A stretch of DNA of 64,000 bases from assembly GCF_014697195.1 (NCBI RefSeq), contig NZ_JACJRJ010000008.1:62001-126000 (forward strand), written 5' to 3'. This DNA is from Cylindrospermum sp. FACHB-282 (GTDB taxonomy: Bacteria; Cyanobacteriota; Cyanobacteriia; Cyanobacteriales; Nostocaceae). The position numbers were made by a program, and so were the translations under genes. How positions within the stretch are numbered: position 1 is the first letter of the stretch; each line of letters begins with the position of its first letter. Shown in pieces: positions 36,326 through 45,509 of the stretch. The notes below the pieces were generated by a model, which was not told the origin of the DNA, ran no database searches, and worked only from the letters and a program-made list of their open reading frames with translations.

Positions 36326-38239
36326 ATGAATTCGCAAGAGAATCAAGAAGTTTTTATCTCATGGACGGGTGCGTTAGGAAAACGTATAGCTTTATATCTC
36401 AGAGACTATATGCTTCAGTTCTATCCGCTTAATCCTTGGGTATCAGATGCTGATATAACGGCAGGTGCAGCTTGGTTTAACGCAACAAATAGAGCCTTAG
36501 AAAGAGCTTCCTTTGGTGTTGTATGTCTAACTCCTGGTTCTTCCAAGCGACCTTGGGTTAACTTCGAGACAGGAATTCTTTTTGGAAAACTTAATAATTG
36601 TAAGCTTGTCACCTTTGGAGAAAAATTGAGTAATCCACTACAGCAGCTTCAGAGTATTGATGGCATCAAAAAGGATGAATGGGTAAGTCTGCTACAAGAA
36701 ATGACAAACCGTAGTCGGAGGGAATGCGAAGTATGGATACAAAGTCAGTTTCCTGAATTTGAAGATAAAGTATTAAGACTTGTTACTCAATCTCCCTATG
36801 AATATATGTCGGAAATGGATAGAACAATTGGATCTCTTCAAGATACTGTTGATCAGTTAAAAAATAGCGAATTTGCTCGGCAGAATATTTGTTTTCAGCA
36901 AGTAATTCTTCATTCATTCATTGAAATTAAAACTAGAGCGACAAACAGCATTTCAAGTTACACTGTCCCCGCATCTCAATATCCAGAATACTTGATATTT
37001 TTACAAAAAAAAATTAATCCTTTTGTGAAAGCGGTGGCTCTTGTCAATGTAGAGGAACAGTTTTGGCAGCAAACTTTAGGTAAAGAAATTTTAAAAACAT
37101 CAAACGAAGATAATATTAGAGTATTTGTGTTTACGACTGAAGACCAATTTATCCAAATGTTTGACACATTACAAGATCATGCCAATAGATACAGAGTTTA
37201 TGCAATGCGCCTGTCAATACTATCACGAGAATTTGGTCCGTCATACAGTAAAGATTTTTCAATAATTGAAGCATCTGGCAGCAAAATACTGGCAGATTAC
37301 GATAATATTCAAGGATATAAATCTATTCGATTTACTGCTGATCAACATACAGTTTCAATTTACGAAAAGGTCTTAAATAGCATGGTAAGAAAAGCTGTAT
37401 TTATTCCTAAAAATATTAGAAATGATAATGATATGGGAATTGAAAAATTAAAAAATTTGATTTTCAATCCTCCTAATCTTATTGATTACGATACAAAAAC
37501 AATAGAAATGTCTCTATATATTGACGTGGAAGATTATGATAAACATGAAGAAAAGCATGCTTATTTTCAAGATATGATGAGACGAATGATTGAAATTTTT
37601 ATGGAACATAGTAACCATAATCATCATCCCTCTTCTATATTAGAATTAGGTGCGGGAACAGGAATATTCACTAGTCGTTTAGCGAATCTTTCAAATATTA
37701 ATAAAATAGTTACTATTGAAATTGATTGGCATTGCTATAAAAAGCTTTTATCTAAGTTTAGAAGATACAAAGGCAAAATTGAAGCTGTTCATGAAGATAG
37801 CCGAACTTATGATCCTCTCCAAGTATTCGACTATATCTTTTCATCATTTGCTGACCACCATATTAGAATTACTGACAAAGAACAATATTTTGAAAATATC
37901 AAACGGAATATTAAGCCTGGTGGGCTAATAATTGTAGGTGATGAATTTATTCCAGAACACAATTTAAATGATAAGGAGTCGCGAGACTGTGCGCTAAAAG
38001 CTTACCATAATCATATTATTGATATTGCCAAACAGCAAGAAGAGCTTATACTAGCGACTCTTGAGCAAGAAGCGCTAGACTCAGGACTTCGAGAAATAGG
38101 GGACTTCAAGATTTCTTGTGAACAGTATGAACAGCTTTTAAAAAGAGTTGGACTAGAATTTAAAAAAGAAAAAATTGGACCATTAGACCGTGATGATGTT
38201 GGTGGAATATATGTTTATACGATATGGCTTCCCAACTAA
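36326..38239 (+). CDS. TIR-domain/SAM-methyltransferase fusion (637 aa)
   Basis: Residues 1-130 are a bacterial TIR domain (VFISWTGALGKRIALYLRD, PWVSDADITAGAAWF, ALERASFGVVCLTPGSSKRPWVNFETG, in order), with Glu81 at the position of the NAD-cleaving glutamate. Residues about 165-395 are an uncharacterised middle region. Residues about 405-637 are a class I SAM methyltransferase (motif I LELGAGTGIF, residues 439-448; VTIEID; KPGGLIIVGDEFIPEHN). TIR proteins are immune NADases or signal makers; a methyltransferase in the same chain is unusual. The gene is AT-rich compared with its surroundings, which points to transfer. It is followed 98 bases later by a small membrane protein gene. A defence role is inference. 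Confidence 0.87.
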   Translation: MNSQENQEVFISWTGALGKRIALYLRDYMLQFYPLNPWVSDADITAGAAWFNATNRALERASFGVVCLTPGSSKRPWVNFETGILFGKLNNCKLVTFGEKLSNPLQQLQSIDGIKKDEWVSLLQEMTNRSRRECEVWIQSQFPEFEDKVLRLVTQSPYEYMSEMDRTIGSLQDTVDQLKNSEFARQNICFQQVILHSFIEIKTRATNSISSYTVPASQYPEYLIFLQKKINPFVKAVALVNVEEQFWQQTLGKEILKTSNEDNIRVFVFTTEDQFIQMFDTLQDHANRYRVYAMRLSILSREFGPSYSKDFSIIEASGSKILADYDNIQGYKSIRFTADQHTVSIYEKVLNSMVRKAVFIPKNIRNDNDMGIEKLKNLIFNPPNLIDYDTKTIEMSLYIDVEDYDKHEEKHAYFQDMMRRMIEIFMEHSNHNHHPSSILELGAGTGIFTSRLANLSNINKIVTIEIDWHCYKKLLSKFRRYKGKIEAVHEDSRTYDPLQVFDYIFSSFADHHIRITDKEQYFENIKRNIKPGGLIIVGDEFIPEHNLNDKESRDCALKAYHNHIIDIAKQQEELILATLEQEALDSGLREIGDFKISCEQYEQLLKRVGLEFKKEKIGPLDRDDVGGIYVYTIWLPN

Positions 38240-38337
38240 CGCGTCTGAACTAGCAGCACAAAGCCACCTTATCCTTATTTTGAAAATTCAACCCTGACAA
38301 GAGTTTTAGTTACACGTTTATTCATCAACAATAGATT

Positions 38338-38901
38338 ATGAGCGAAAACCAACTTAGTGCAGACCAACAAAATATTCATAATATCAACCAGAAAATTCAA
38401 AACCAGGTTGAACCTATAGACTCAAGAAGAAATAGTTATGGAGAAAACTTTCACTTACATATCTTAGAGGAATATAAGTTGTATGTTGAAATGATGGATA
38501 GGAATACTGCTAGACGAGGACAAATTAACACTTTTTATATAAGTTTGCTATCTGGGATTCTAGCTCTAATGTCAGTTTTCTTTGATAAAAAGATTTTGCC
38601 TATTAATCAAGTACTGCTACTTTTACTACTAGCAGTTTTAGGACTAGCTTTATGCTTTGTGTGGATTGTGAATATAAATTCATATAAAGAACTTAATTTT
38701 CTCAAATTCAAGGTTATTAATGAAATGGAAAAGTATTTGCCGTACCCTTGTTATACCAGAGAGTGGGAAATTTTAAAAGAAGGTAATATTTCCCTAAATT
38801 ATAGACGTTTAACAAAAGTTGAAAAATATGTACCTTTTATTCTGGGCTTTCCATACTTTTGTTTACTTATCTACTCTTTGATTAAACTTTTTACTAAATA
38901 A
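38338..38901 (+). CDS. Small multi-pass membrane protein, RipA/SLATT-like (187 aa)
   Basis: A hydrophilic N-part leads into HILEEYKLYVEMMDRNTARRGQINTFY, then membrane helices at about 64-81, 91-112 and 166-184. A conserved-looking loop (SYKELNFLKFKVINEMEKYLPYPCYTREWE in two parts) and YRRLTKVEKYVPFILG lie between helices 2 and 3. From memory this matches the family annotated as RipA-type oligomeric membrane proteins and recalls SLATT effectors, which form membrane pores in immune systems. It is AT-rich like the TIR gene before it and co-directional. It is likely the membrane effector or partner of the TIR fusion. Confidence 0.8.
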   Translation: MSENQLSADQQNIHNINQKIQNQVEPIDSRRNSYGENFHLHILEEYKLYVEMMDRNTARRGQINTFYISLLSGILALMSVFFDKKILPINQVLLLLLLAVLGLALCFVWIVNINSYKELNFLKFKVINEMEKYLPYPCYTREWEILKEGNISLNYRRLTKVEKYVPFILGFPYFCLLIYSLIKLFTK

Positions 38902-38990
38902 AATACAAATTAATTTAACATCATTCACTTATTAAAGCTAATTGATCTGAGCAATGTTCCCTAGGACATCCTTCGTCAGAATGTGAGATG

Positions 38991-39018
38991 AAAAAATTCC
39001 CTCAGATTGACTGAGGGA
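38991..39018 (-). terminator. Terminator of the site-2 protease gene
   Basis: Stem TCCCTCAG (38998-39005), loop ATTGA, stem CTGAGGGA (39011-39018). On the minus strand a T run follows (plus-strand A run 38991-38996). It stands 33 bases after the stop at 39051. Confidence 0.85.
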
Positions 39019-39050
39019 GGTTCGAGAAGGAGTATTTTTTTATTTGGCGA

Positions 39051-40175
39051 CTATGCGGGGTTTAGCTGGGATCTGCGCTTAATTAGCTGGACAATTTCCG
39101 TTTTTTCTAAAATTCCCACTAGCACGCCGTTCTCACGAATTACAGGAAGTGAAGATAGCTGTTGTTGTTCGAGTAGCTGCACTACTTCTAATAATGGGCG
39201 ATCGCATTGCACTGTGGTAGATAATGTATTTGGTCGCATGATGTCTCTGACTTGAGTCTCTGTCCACAGGGCTGTTGGGGTATTTTGCAAGTCTTTAACG
39301 GCGATCGCACCGATTAATTGTCCCTCATCATCTATAACTAAGAACCGACGCCAGTTATTGTCACTGACAACCTGCTGATCAGCAAACTCTCTCAAGGTTA
39401 AATTAGCCGAGACAATCGGGCTATTGGCTGTGACAACATCCCCAGCAGTCAACCCGATGAGTTGTTCCTGCACTCTGCCAAATTGAGCAGAACTACCAGC
39501 ATTTTGCAGCAAGAAGAAACCAATTAGGGTGTACCAGGCGTTAGTCAGGCTGCCATATATGACTAAGGGAAGTAAACCATAAACCACCGCCACCCAACCA
39601 AAGAGTTGTCCGATGCGGCTGGCAAAAACCACACCTTTATAGGGTTTGCCTGTGATTTTCCAAACTAAGGCTTTCAGTATATTTCCGCCATCTAATGGCA
39701 AGCCAGGAATCAGGTTAAATAAGGCTAATGCTAGGTTAACAGATGCCAGCAAGTTGAGAATTGCTCCTAAGGGACTTGATATAGTGGTAGCAAAACCAAT
39801 GGCTGTGGCAGTGGCAAATAGTATTAAACTAACTATTGGCCCGGCGATCGCTACCCAAAAAGCATCAGCTGGTGTTTCTGACTCTTTTTCTAAGCTGGCT
39901 AAACCGCCAAATATAAATAGTGTGATCGATTTAACTTCAATTCCCTGGCGAATAGCGACAAGGCTATGTCCTAATTCATGGGCGACGACAGAGGCAAATA
40001 ACAACAGCGCTGTTAGCAATCCTAGTACCAAAGCTAACCCCCCATCTAATTGGGGAAATTGCGCCGCCAGTCCACCGCTATAGCTCCAAGTTACCAGTCC
40101 TAGAACTAAAAACCACGATGGATGGATATAGAAGGGAATTCCCCAGAGATTACCAACGCGAATTGTGCCATTCAT
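39051..40175 (-). CDS. Site-2 protease (M50) with tandem CBS domains (374 aa)
   Basis: The N-terminal half has about six membrane helices with the zinc motif VVAHELGHSLVA and the second metal-site motif NLIPGLPLDGGNIL, both intact. The C-terminal 130 residues hold two CBS motifs (TAGDVVTANSPIVSANLTLREF and VRDIMRPNTLSTTVQCDRPLLE start each one, given here separately). This is the Rip3/SpoIVFB-like class, in which CBS domains sense adenine nucleotides and gate intramembrane proteolysis. The substrate is unknown; no anti-sigma gene is adjacent. Confidence 0.93.
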   Translation of the reverse strand: MNGTIRVGNLWGIPFYIHPSWFLVLGLVTWSYSGGLAAQFPQLDGGLALVLGLLTALLLFASVVAHELGHSLVAIRQGIEVKSITLFIFGGLASLEKESETPADAFWVAIAGPIVSLILFATATAIGFATTISSPLGAILNLLASVNLALALFNLIPGLPLDGGNILKALVWKITGKPYKGVVFASRIGQLFGWVAVVYGLLPLVIYGSLTNAWYTLIGFFLLQNAGSSAQFGRVQEQLIGLTAGDVVTANSPIVSANLTLREFADQQVVSDNNWRRFLVIDDEGQLIGAIAVKDLQNTPTALWTETQVRDIMRPNTLSTTVQCDRPLLEVVQLLEQQQLSSLPVIRENGVLVGILEKTEIVQLIKRRSQLNPA

Positions 40176-40666
40176 GCCCTGTACCTTTAATTTTAATTTT
40201 GAGCTATTGGCTCACTCTCGATGTCTCTAGTGTAACGATGTGTAAACAAAAATGAGAATTTCTAACGGTAGTGGTGTCCGGCTATAAAGGTGCGGTTATT
40301 GGGAATTAGTGCTATCCCTTCAAAAAAGGTGCGGATGTATCCCATAGAAAACTGACAAATCCGGCGCTTCACCCCAAGGTACTTTCCCACAGACTGAACC
40401 TGTTTTGTCAAAATCTTTGATTTAAACAACTTTTATTATTTTTAGCTAGAAAAATAGTTCAATATTTGGATTTGGGTTATTTTTCTTTTTCCAGAGAAGT
40501 AAAGTTGTGTTAACAGTCTGTCTTCGCTACTACAGTTAATCCCCATTCAGTCCTAAACTTGCTACTACAGGTTGTCAAAGTTGCGTAGTATCTATCTCTA
40601 GATAGATATTTTGAGCTTGCAACCTGATAAATCCCTGCTCAACATCACTAATCAGTAACGAGTGCC
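40176..40666. other. Intergenic region between S2P and multicopper oxidase genes
   Basis: 490 bases between divergent genes with no open frame of note. Around 40591-40608 the sequence TATCTATCTCTAGATAGATA is nearly self-complementary and lies about 60 bases before the multicopper oxidase start, so it could be an operator. No terminator or RNA gene is seen. Confidence 0.4.
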
Positions 40667-42289
40667 ATGATGGGAAAACGCCTCTTCAATATTCTTTGTG
40701 TATTTGCTGCGGCAGTGGTATTGGTAATTACACCTATTTCTGCTGCTTATGCGGCTTCGCTACAAATTGCACAACTAGCAGATAATGCTTCTGAGCCGAA
40801 TCCTTGTGCTGAAAAGCCGATCGACCTTAAAACTTATGGGGGTGCTGAATTTCAGAATCCAAGGGAAATTTTATCTGAGAATGGTGTTTTGGAAACTCCA
40901 TTAGAGGTCAAATACGGCTATAACAAAATCGCCGGATGTTCAGTCCATCTTCGTTCTTACAATGGCGAATTAGTGGGGCCGACGTTGCGTGTTAAGCCAA
41001 AGGATCTGATCAATATCAATTTGATCAACCGCCTCCCGCCAAACCCATTAAAAACGCCTACAAAGTCTACAGATCCTAATACACCACATGACTTCAATAC
41101 AACTAATTTCCATACACACGGATTTCACGTTTCGCCCAGCGACGATTCTGACAATGTATTGAAACTAATGCCACCGAAGGCAAAGGAGGAAGATCCAGAC
41201 CCTTCCTACGAGATCAAAATTCAGCTACCTTCCAAGCATCCAGCCGGTACATATTGGTATCATGCCCACAAGCATGGCTCGACGGCTCTACAGGTGTCCA
41301 GTGGGATGGGGGGAGCTTTAATCGTTGAGGGTGGACTTGATGAACTACCTGAGATTAAGAACGCACAGGAAAAAATATTTGTGTTCCAGCAGATATCCTA
41401 TGACACCAAGGGCGAAATAGAAAATTATGATGGGTTCGGAGTAACACCAGTACCGCCGGATTCTTTTAACTTCGTATCCAAGTGGTCTTTATCAAAACGC
41501 CAGACTACGATTAATGGTCAGATTTACCCAACAATCAGAATGCGTCCAGGAGAAGTGCAACGTTGGCGTTTTATTCACGCTGGTATCTCCGATACAATCG
41601 AGCTAGCACTGCAATACCCAAACCACAAGAATATTCCGCTTCATGAAATCGCAGTTGATGGTATCACCCTAGGTAAGAGAGACTCGTGGGATGAGCTTGA
41701 ACTTGAGCCTGGCTATCGCAGCGATGTGCTAGTACAAGCAGAAAAAGTTCCTGGAATATACCATCTCGTAGATATTGCAACGACACCGGAAAAATCCCTC
41801 CGGGGAGTTGGAGAACCTGGACAGTACCTCGCTAAAGTGGTGGTAGAAGGTGAGCCTGTGAAGATGAACTTGCCAGATGACTCTAAGATATTGGCGGTAA
41901 AACAGCAAGATGCGCCTCCAGATATCAAAGACACAAAAATTGGTCACAAGAATGTCGAGTTTGATTTTTACAAAATTAATGGCGAACCATTTAATCCGGA
42001 TGATGCCAATCCCATCTCCCTAAAACTTAACACCGCTGATGAGTGGACTCTTAGCTCGAAAGCTGCCAATCATCCTTTCCATATTCATGTCAATCCTTTC
42101 CAGTACACGCGTAAAGATCCTAGTGGCAATGATGAGTTGATTTGGCGGGATACACTACTGGTGAGACAGGGTGAACCTGTAAATATCCGCAGCCGTTATA
42201 CGCTATTCACTGGCGAATTTGTGCTGCACTGTCACATCCTAGACCATGAGGATCTAGGAATGATGAAATTCGTCAAAATAGAGGAATAG
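40667..42289 (+). CDS. Multicopper oxidase, exported (540 aa)
   Basis: A signal peptide (LFNILCVFAAAVVLVITPISAAYA) directs export. All four copper motifs are present: NFHTHGFHV, YWYHAHKHGS, HPFHIHVNPF and LHCHILDHEDLGMM, the last with the type-1 Cys, His and Met ligands. It is a three-domain laccase/CueO-like oxidase acting in the periplasm on copper(I), phenols or similar substrates. There is no Met-rich insert of the CueO type. It is monocistronic and followed by a convergent ArsR gene. Confidence 0.93.
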   Translation: MMGKRLFNILCVFAAAVVLVITPISAAYAASLQIAQLADNASEPNPCAEKPIDLKTYGGAEFQNPREILSENGVLETPLEVKYGYNKIAGCSVHLRSYNGELVGPTLRVKPKDLININLINRLPPNPLKTPTKSTDPNTPHDFNTTNFHTHGFHVSPSDDSDNVLKLMPPKAKEEDPDPSYEIKIQLPSKHPAGTYWYHAHKHGSTALQVSSGMGGALIVEGGLDELPEIKNAQEKIFVFQQISYDTKGEIENYDGFGVTPVPPDSFNFVSKWSLSKRQTTINGQIYPTIRMRPGEVQRWRFIHAGISDTIELALQYPNHKNIPLHEIAVDGITLGKRDSWDELELEPGYRSDVLVQAEKVPGIYHLVDIATTPEKSLRGVGEPGQYLAKVVVEGEPVKMNLPDDSKILAVKQQDAPPDIKDTKIGHKNVEFDFYKINGEPFNPDDANPISLKLNTADEWTLSSKAANHPFHIHVNPFQYTRKDPSGNDELIWRDTLLVRQGEPVNIRSRYTLFTGEFVLHCHILDHEDLGMMKFVKIEE

Positions 42290-42373
42290 GGCAGAAAAGC
42301 CTGATTTTTGAGCAGTTTCTCATTGCCAAATTTAGAGATTTGGATGACTGATATAGACCAAGATTGCGATCGC

Positions 42374-42727
42374 TTACCCAGTCAGAGAAATAGTCTTTTT
42401 CGCCATTGAAGGCTCAACCAACAAGGGTTGAGCCGATTGCAACACTGCATCCAGCAACCCTGGAAATAGCGCCTCTAAATCTTCACACCGCAACTGATTG
42501 ATGTGCTGTGTGCCTTCTTTGCGAGTCAAGACTACCCCCGACTCCCGCAAAATCTTAAAGTGGTTAGACATGGTGGACTTGGCAATCGCAAAATTAAACT
42601 CAGCACAACATTGCTCTCCCTTAGTCGCCAGCAACCGCACAATCTCTAGCCGTACTGGGTCTCCCAAAGCATAAAGCACTCCCGGTAAACAAATATCTTT
42701 TTGATCTGGATGATATAAAAATCTCAT
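42374..42727 (-). CDS. ArsR-family transcriptional regulator (117 aa)
   Basis: Winged helix-turn-helix: LGDPVRLEIVRLLATKGEQCCAEF, then KSTMSNHFKILRESGVVLTRKEGTQHI (one domain in two parts). Cys13, Cys40 and Cys41 are candidates for thiol or metalloid sensing, but the classic CxC of ArsR in the recognition helix is not present. It is divergent from thioredoxin with a perfect palindrome in between, so it probably represses the thioredoxin/ene-reductase/nitroreductase genes and itself. Confidence 0.92.
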   Translation of the reverse strand: MRFLYHPDQKDICLPGVLYALGDPVRLEIVRLLATKGEQCCAEFNFAIAKSTMSNHFKILRESGVVLTRKEGTQHINQLRCEDLEALFPGLLDAVLQSAQPLLVEPSMAKKTISLTG

Positions 42728-42764
42728 AGTTGCATTATCTCTTAAGATGACTTATATTTTACTT

Positions 42765-42781
42765 ATTCGATAATATCGAAT
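42765..42781. promoter_or_regulatory. Operator palindrome between ArsR-type gene and thioredoxin
   Basis: ATTCGAT-AAT-ATCGAAT is a perfect 7-base inverted repeat with a 3-base spacer. It is 27 bases before the thioredoxin start and 38 before the divergent regulator start, the expected place for a single shared ArsR-family operator. Confidence 0.75.
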
Positions 42782-42807
42782 TAATGAATTAACTCAAGAG
42801 GGCAACT

Positions 42808-43131
42808 ATGTCATCCATTACAAATGTCACAGAAGCCACATTCAAGCAAGAAGTCCTGGAAAGTGAAACTCCGGTCTTGGTTGACTTTTGGGCACCTTGG
42901 TGCGGCCCTTGTCGGATGTTGGCTATAGTCGTCGATGAGGTTGCTAACGAGTACGAAGGACAGGTGAAAGTAGTGAAATTGAATACAGATCAAAATCCTA
43001 CCGTCGCCAGTCATTATGGGATTCGTAGCATTCCGACTCTGATGGTGTTTAAAGGGGGTCGGCAAGTCGATACTGTTGTGGGGGCAGTGCCCAAAGCTAG
43101 CTTAACCAAAACTTTAACACAGTATATTTAA
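42808..43131 (+). CDS. trxA: Thioredoxin (107 aa)
   Basis: Standard one-domain thioredoxin: [13 protein letters not shown] active site, [24 protein letters not shown] with the cis-Pro, and normal length. The active-site motif is WCGPC. It is the first gene of the ArsR-controlled plus-strand group, so it probably serves disulfide repair during electrophile or metalloid stress rather than being the housekeeping copy. Confidence 0.95.
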   Translation: MSSITNVTEATFKQEVLESETPVLVDFWAPWCGPCRMLAIVVDEVANEYEGQVKVVKLNTDQNPTVASHYGIRSIPTLMVFKGGRQVDTVVGAVPKASLTKTLTQYI

Positions 43132-43194
43132 GCAGTTGTAGAGTTGTAACTGTTCGGCTTTAGATAGTGGAATCTCTGCCAGGGAAGAAGCGCA

Positions 43195-43365
43195 ATGGAT
43201 TTGAAATTAGATGGTAAATCTGCGCTAGTGAGTGGTTCAACCGCAGGCATTGGTTTTGCGGTTGCCCAAGCACTAGCCCAAGAGGGTGTATCAACAATTA
43301 TCAACAGTCGGACTGAAGCAAGAGTAGCCCAAGCGATCGCTAAAATTCAAAAATTAAACAAATAA
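43195..43365 (+). pseudogene. Truncated short-chain dehydrogenase remnant (56 codons)
   Basis: ATG 43195 opens MDLKLDGKSALVSGSTAGIG, the cofactor-binding TGxxxGIG start of an SDR enzyme, followed by FAVAQALAQEGVSTIINSR. It ends with a stop after 56 residues, where a full enzyme needs about 250. Everything after the first beta-alpha-beta unit is gone, and the Old Yellow Enzyme gene begins four bases later. It is a deletion remnant of an operon gene. Confidence 0.8.
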
Positions 43366-43368
43366 CCA

Positions 43369-44466
43369 ATGAATACCGAGATTAATTTATTCTCTCCCTA
43401 CCAGTTAGGTGACTTAGAACTGCCTAACCGGATAGTCATGGCGCCCTTAACCCGACAAAGAGCAGCAGAGGGAAACGTTCCGCACCAACTCAACGCCACC
43501 TACTACACCCAACGAGCTACCGCTGGACTGATTATTTCAGAAGCAACTCAGGTTTCTCCTCAAGGACAGGGCTATCCCCATACACCAGGAATCTATTCAC
43601 CAGCACAGGTAGCGGGTTGGCGGTTGGTAACAGATGCCGTGCATCAGCAAGGAGGGAGAATTTTTCTGCAACTATGGCATGTAGGCAGAATTTCTCACCC
43701 TGACTTGCAACCAGATGGAGCATTACCTGTGGCACCTTCTGCCATTGCACCTCAAGGTCAGGCGTTAACATATCAGGGTTTAAAACCCTTTGTCACTCCC
43801 CGTGCCTTGGAAACCTCAGAAATTCCAGGAATTGTAGAACAATATCGTCAAGGTGCAGCCAATGCCCTAGCAGCTGGGTTTGATGGAGTAGAAATTCATG
43901 CAGCCAATGGTTATTTAATTGACCAGTTTCTCCGAGATGGCACAAATCAACGCACCGATAAATATGGGGGCGCGATTGAAAATCGGACACGATTGCTGTT
44001 GGAGGTGACAGAGGCAGTAACTGGGGTGTGGGATTCTCAACGGGTGGGGGTACGTCTTGCACCCAGTGGGACATTTAACGATATGCATGATTCTCATCCC
44101 CTAGAAACCTTTGGTTATGCGGCTCAAGCTCTAAACCAGTTTGATTTAGCATATCTGCATATTGTTGAGGGACTAGAAGGAGACATCAGACATGGTGCAA
44201 CCCTTGTACCTACTAGTCATTTGCGGCAGAAGTTTACAAACACACTGATAGTCTGTGGTGGTTATACTCGTGAAAGAGGCGATGTTGTATTGGCAAACAA
44301 AGCAGCAGATTTAGTTGCCTTTGGTATTCCATATATAGCCAATCCTGATTTACCCCAACGGTTTGCGCTAAATGCACCGCTGAATCAGCCAAATCAGACA
44401 ACCTTTTATGGTGGTGGTGAAGCAGGATATACAGATTATCCCAACTGGGCGCTAGCGAGCAAATAG
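43369..44466 (+). CDS. Alkene reductase, Old Yellow Enzyme family (365 aa)
   Basis: FMN-barrel enzyme: LFSPYQLGDLELPNRIVMAPLTRQRA, HVGRISHPD, DGVEIHAANGYLIDQFLRD (given as separate motifs), TDKYGGAIENRTR and VCGGYTRE. It reduces activated C=C bonds or nitro-esters with NADPH (NemA/XenA-like). It follows the SDR remnant directly and belongs to the detoxification group with thioredoxin and nitroreductase. Confidence 0.93.
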   Translation: MNTEINLFSPYQLGDLELPNRIVMAPLTRQRAAEGNVPHQLNATYYTQRATAGLIISEATQVSPQGQGYPHTPGIYSPAQVAGWRLVTDAVHQQGGRIFLQLWHVGRISHPDLQPDGALPVAPSAIAPQGQALTYQGLKPFVTPRALETSEIPGIVEQYRQGAANALAAGFDGVEIHAANGYLIDQFLRDGTNQRTDKYGGAIENRTRLLLEVTEAVTGVWDSQRVGVRLAPSGTFNDMHDSHPLETFGYAAQALNQFDLAYLHIVEGLEGDIRHGATLVPTSHLRQKFTNTLIVCGGYTRERGDVVLANKAADLVAFGIPYIANPDLPQRFALNAPLNQPNQTTFYGGGEAGYTDYPNWALASK

Positions 44467-44548
44467 CCAGTCAGTAATCCTTAATCCGGTTTTTAGATCG
44501 ATAATAAAAAGCGCTACAGCAGCATATTTTAAACAAGAGGAGATTTTC

Positions 44549-45214
44549 ATGAGTGCAATCACCCAGATTCAACCCCTAGATGTACCCAGCGCTATAGTTC
44601 AGCGTCGTTCAATCAAAACTTTCAAATCAGACCCCATAGCCCCAGAACTACTTAAGCAACTGGTAGAGTTGACTGTGGCTGCACCCAGTAGTTTTAATAC
44701 CCAATCCTGGCGGATCATCCTCGTCCAAGATGAGGCGCAAAAGGCAGCTTTATCAGCAGCATCTTGGAATCAAAAGCAAATTACTCAAGCCCCTGTTACC
44801 TTTGTTTTTGCCGCTGATAGCACCGCAGGTGAACAAGATTTGACACCGATTCTAGAGCAAGGACACCAAACTGGGGCATGGAATGAGGGCACAGTCGGTT
44901 ACTTTAAAACCGCTATTCCCCAATTTCAAGCTGGACTAGGAGATAAGCGACGGGAATATGCGATTAAAGATGCGATTATTGCTGCCACCCATTTAGTCTT
45001 AGCCGCAGAAAGTCTGGGGTTATCCACCTGCTTTATGAATGGCTGGATTGAGGATCAGGTGAAGGCTGTGATTGGGGCAGAGAATAATCCAGATTTAGCG
45101 ATCGCCGTTTTAGTACCTGTTGGTTATGCCGCAGAACCACGCTTGAATCCCGGTCGTTTACCCTTTGCCTACAACGTCTCTGTAGACACAATCGGCAACC
45201 CCTACCAGGGCTAA
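44549..45214 (+). CDS. Nitroreductase-family protein (221 aa)
   Basis: FMN-binding nitroreductase fold: VQRRSIKTFKSDP, TVAAPSSFNTQSWRIILVQ, AAESLGLSTCFMNGW and VLVPVGYAAE. It probably reduces quinones or nitroaromatics with NAD(P)H. AGAGGAG before the ATG (44537-44543) is a good ribosome-binding site. It is last intact gene of the ArsR-controlled group. Confidence 0.93.
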   Translation: MSAITQIQPLDVPSAIVQRRSIKTFKSDPIAPELLKQLVELTVAAPSSFNTQSWRIILVQDEAQKAALSAASWNQKQITQAPVTFVFAADSTAGEQDLTPILEQGHQTGAWNEGTVGYFKTAIPQFQAGLGDKRREYAIKDAIIAATHLVLAAESLGLSTCFMNGWIEDQVKAVIGAENNPDLAIAVLVPVGYAAEPRLNPGRLPFAYNVSVDTIGNPYQG

Positions 45215-45228
45215 ACCGATATGGGGAA

Positions 45229-45459
45229 GTGGGTTATCCTCTCTCCCCTTCCCCTTATCCTTGGATTGTGCCATATCAGCGCCAAAGCCAAAAGCTAGAA
45301 GATTTTCCTCACCTACAGCGCTGGTTTGAGACGATAAAAAATCGTCCGGCAACAATTCGCGCTTATGAGAAGGCAGAAGCATTTCAAAATCAGGCGTTGG
45401 ATATCGAAAAATCACGGGATTTGTTATTTAACCAATCGGCGAATACTATCCAGCATTGA
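45229..45459 (+). pseudogene. Glutathione S-transferase C-terminal fragment
   Basis: The frame (opening with GTG) reads YPWIVPYQRQSQKLEDFPHLQRWFETIKNRPA in two adjoining motifs, which is the C-terminal helical domain of YghU/YfcG-like glutathione S-transferases. The N-terminal thioredoxin-like domain and glutathione site are missing. The preceding residues come from unrelated low-complexity DNA. It is a remnant, adding a second lost gene to this group. Confidence 0.7.
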
Positions 45460-45509
45460 TTATCTTCAGCATTTCACAATTGGATCATTGAAGATATTCT
45501 CACAAAACC

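Noticed and set aside
40591-40610. Palindrome before the multicopper oxidase as a copper-responsive operator
   Set aside because: It is imperfect and I cannot match it to a known CopY/CueR/CsoR site, so it is only mentioned in the intergenic entry.
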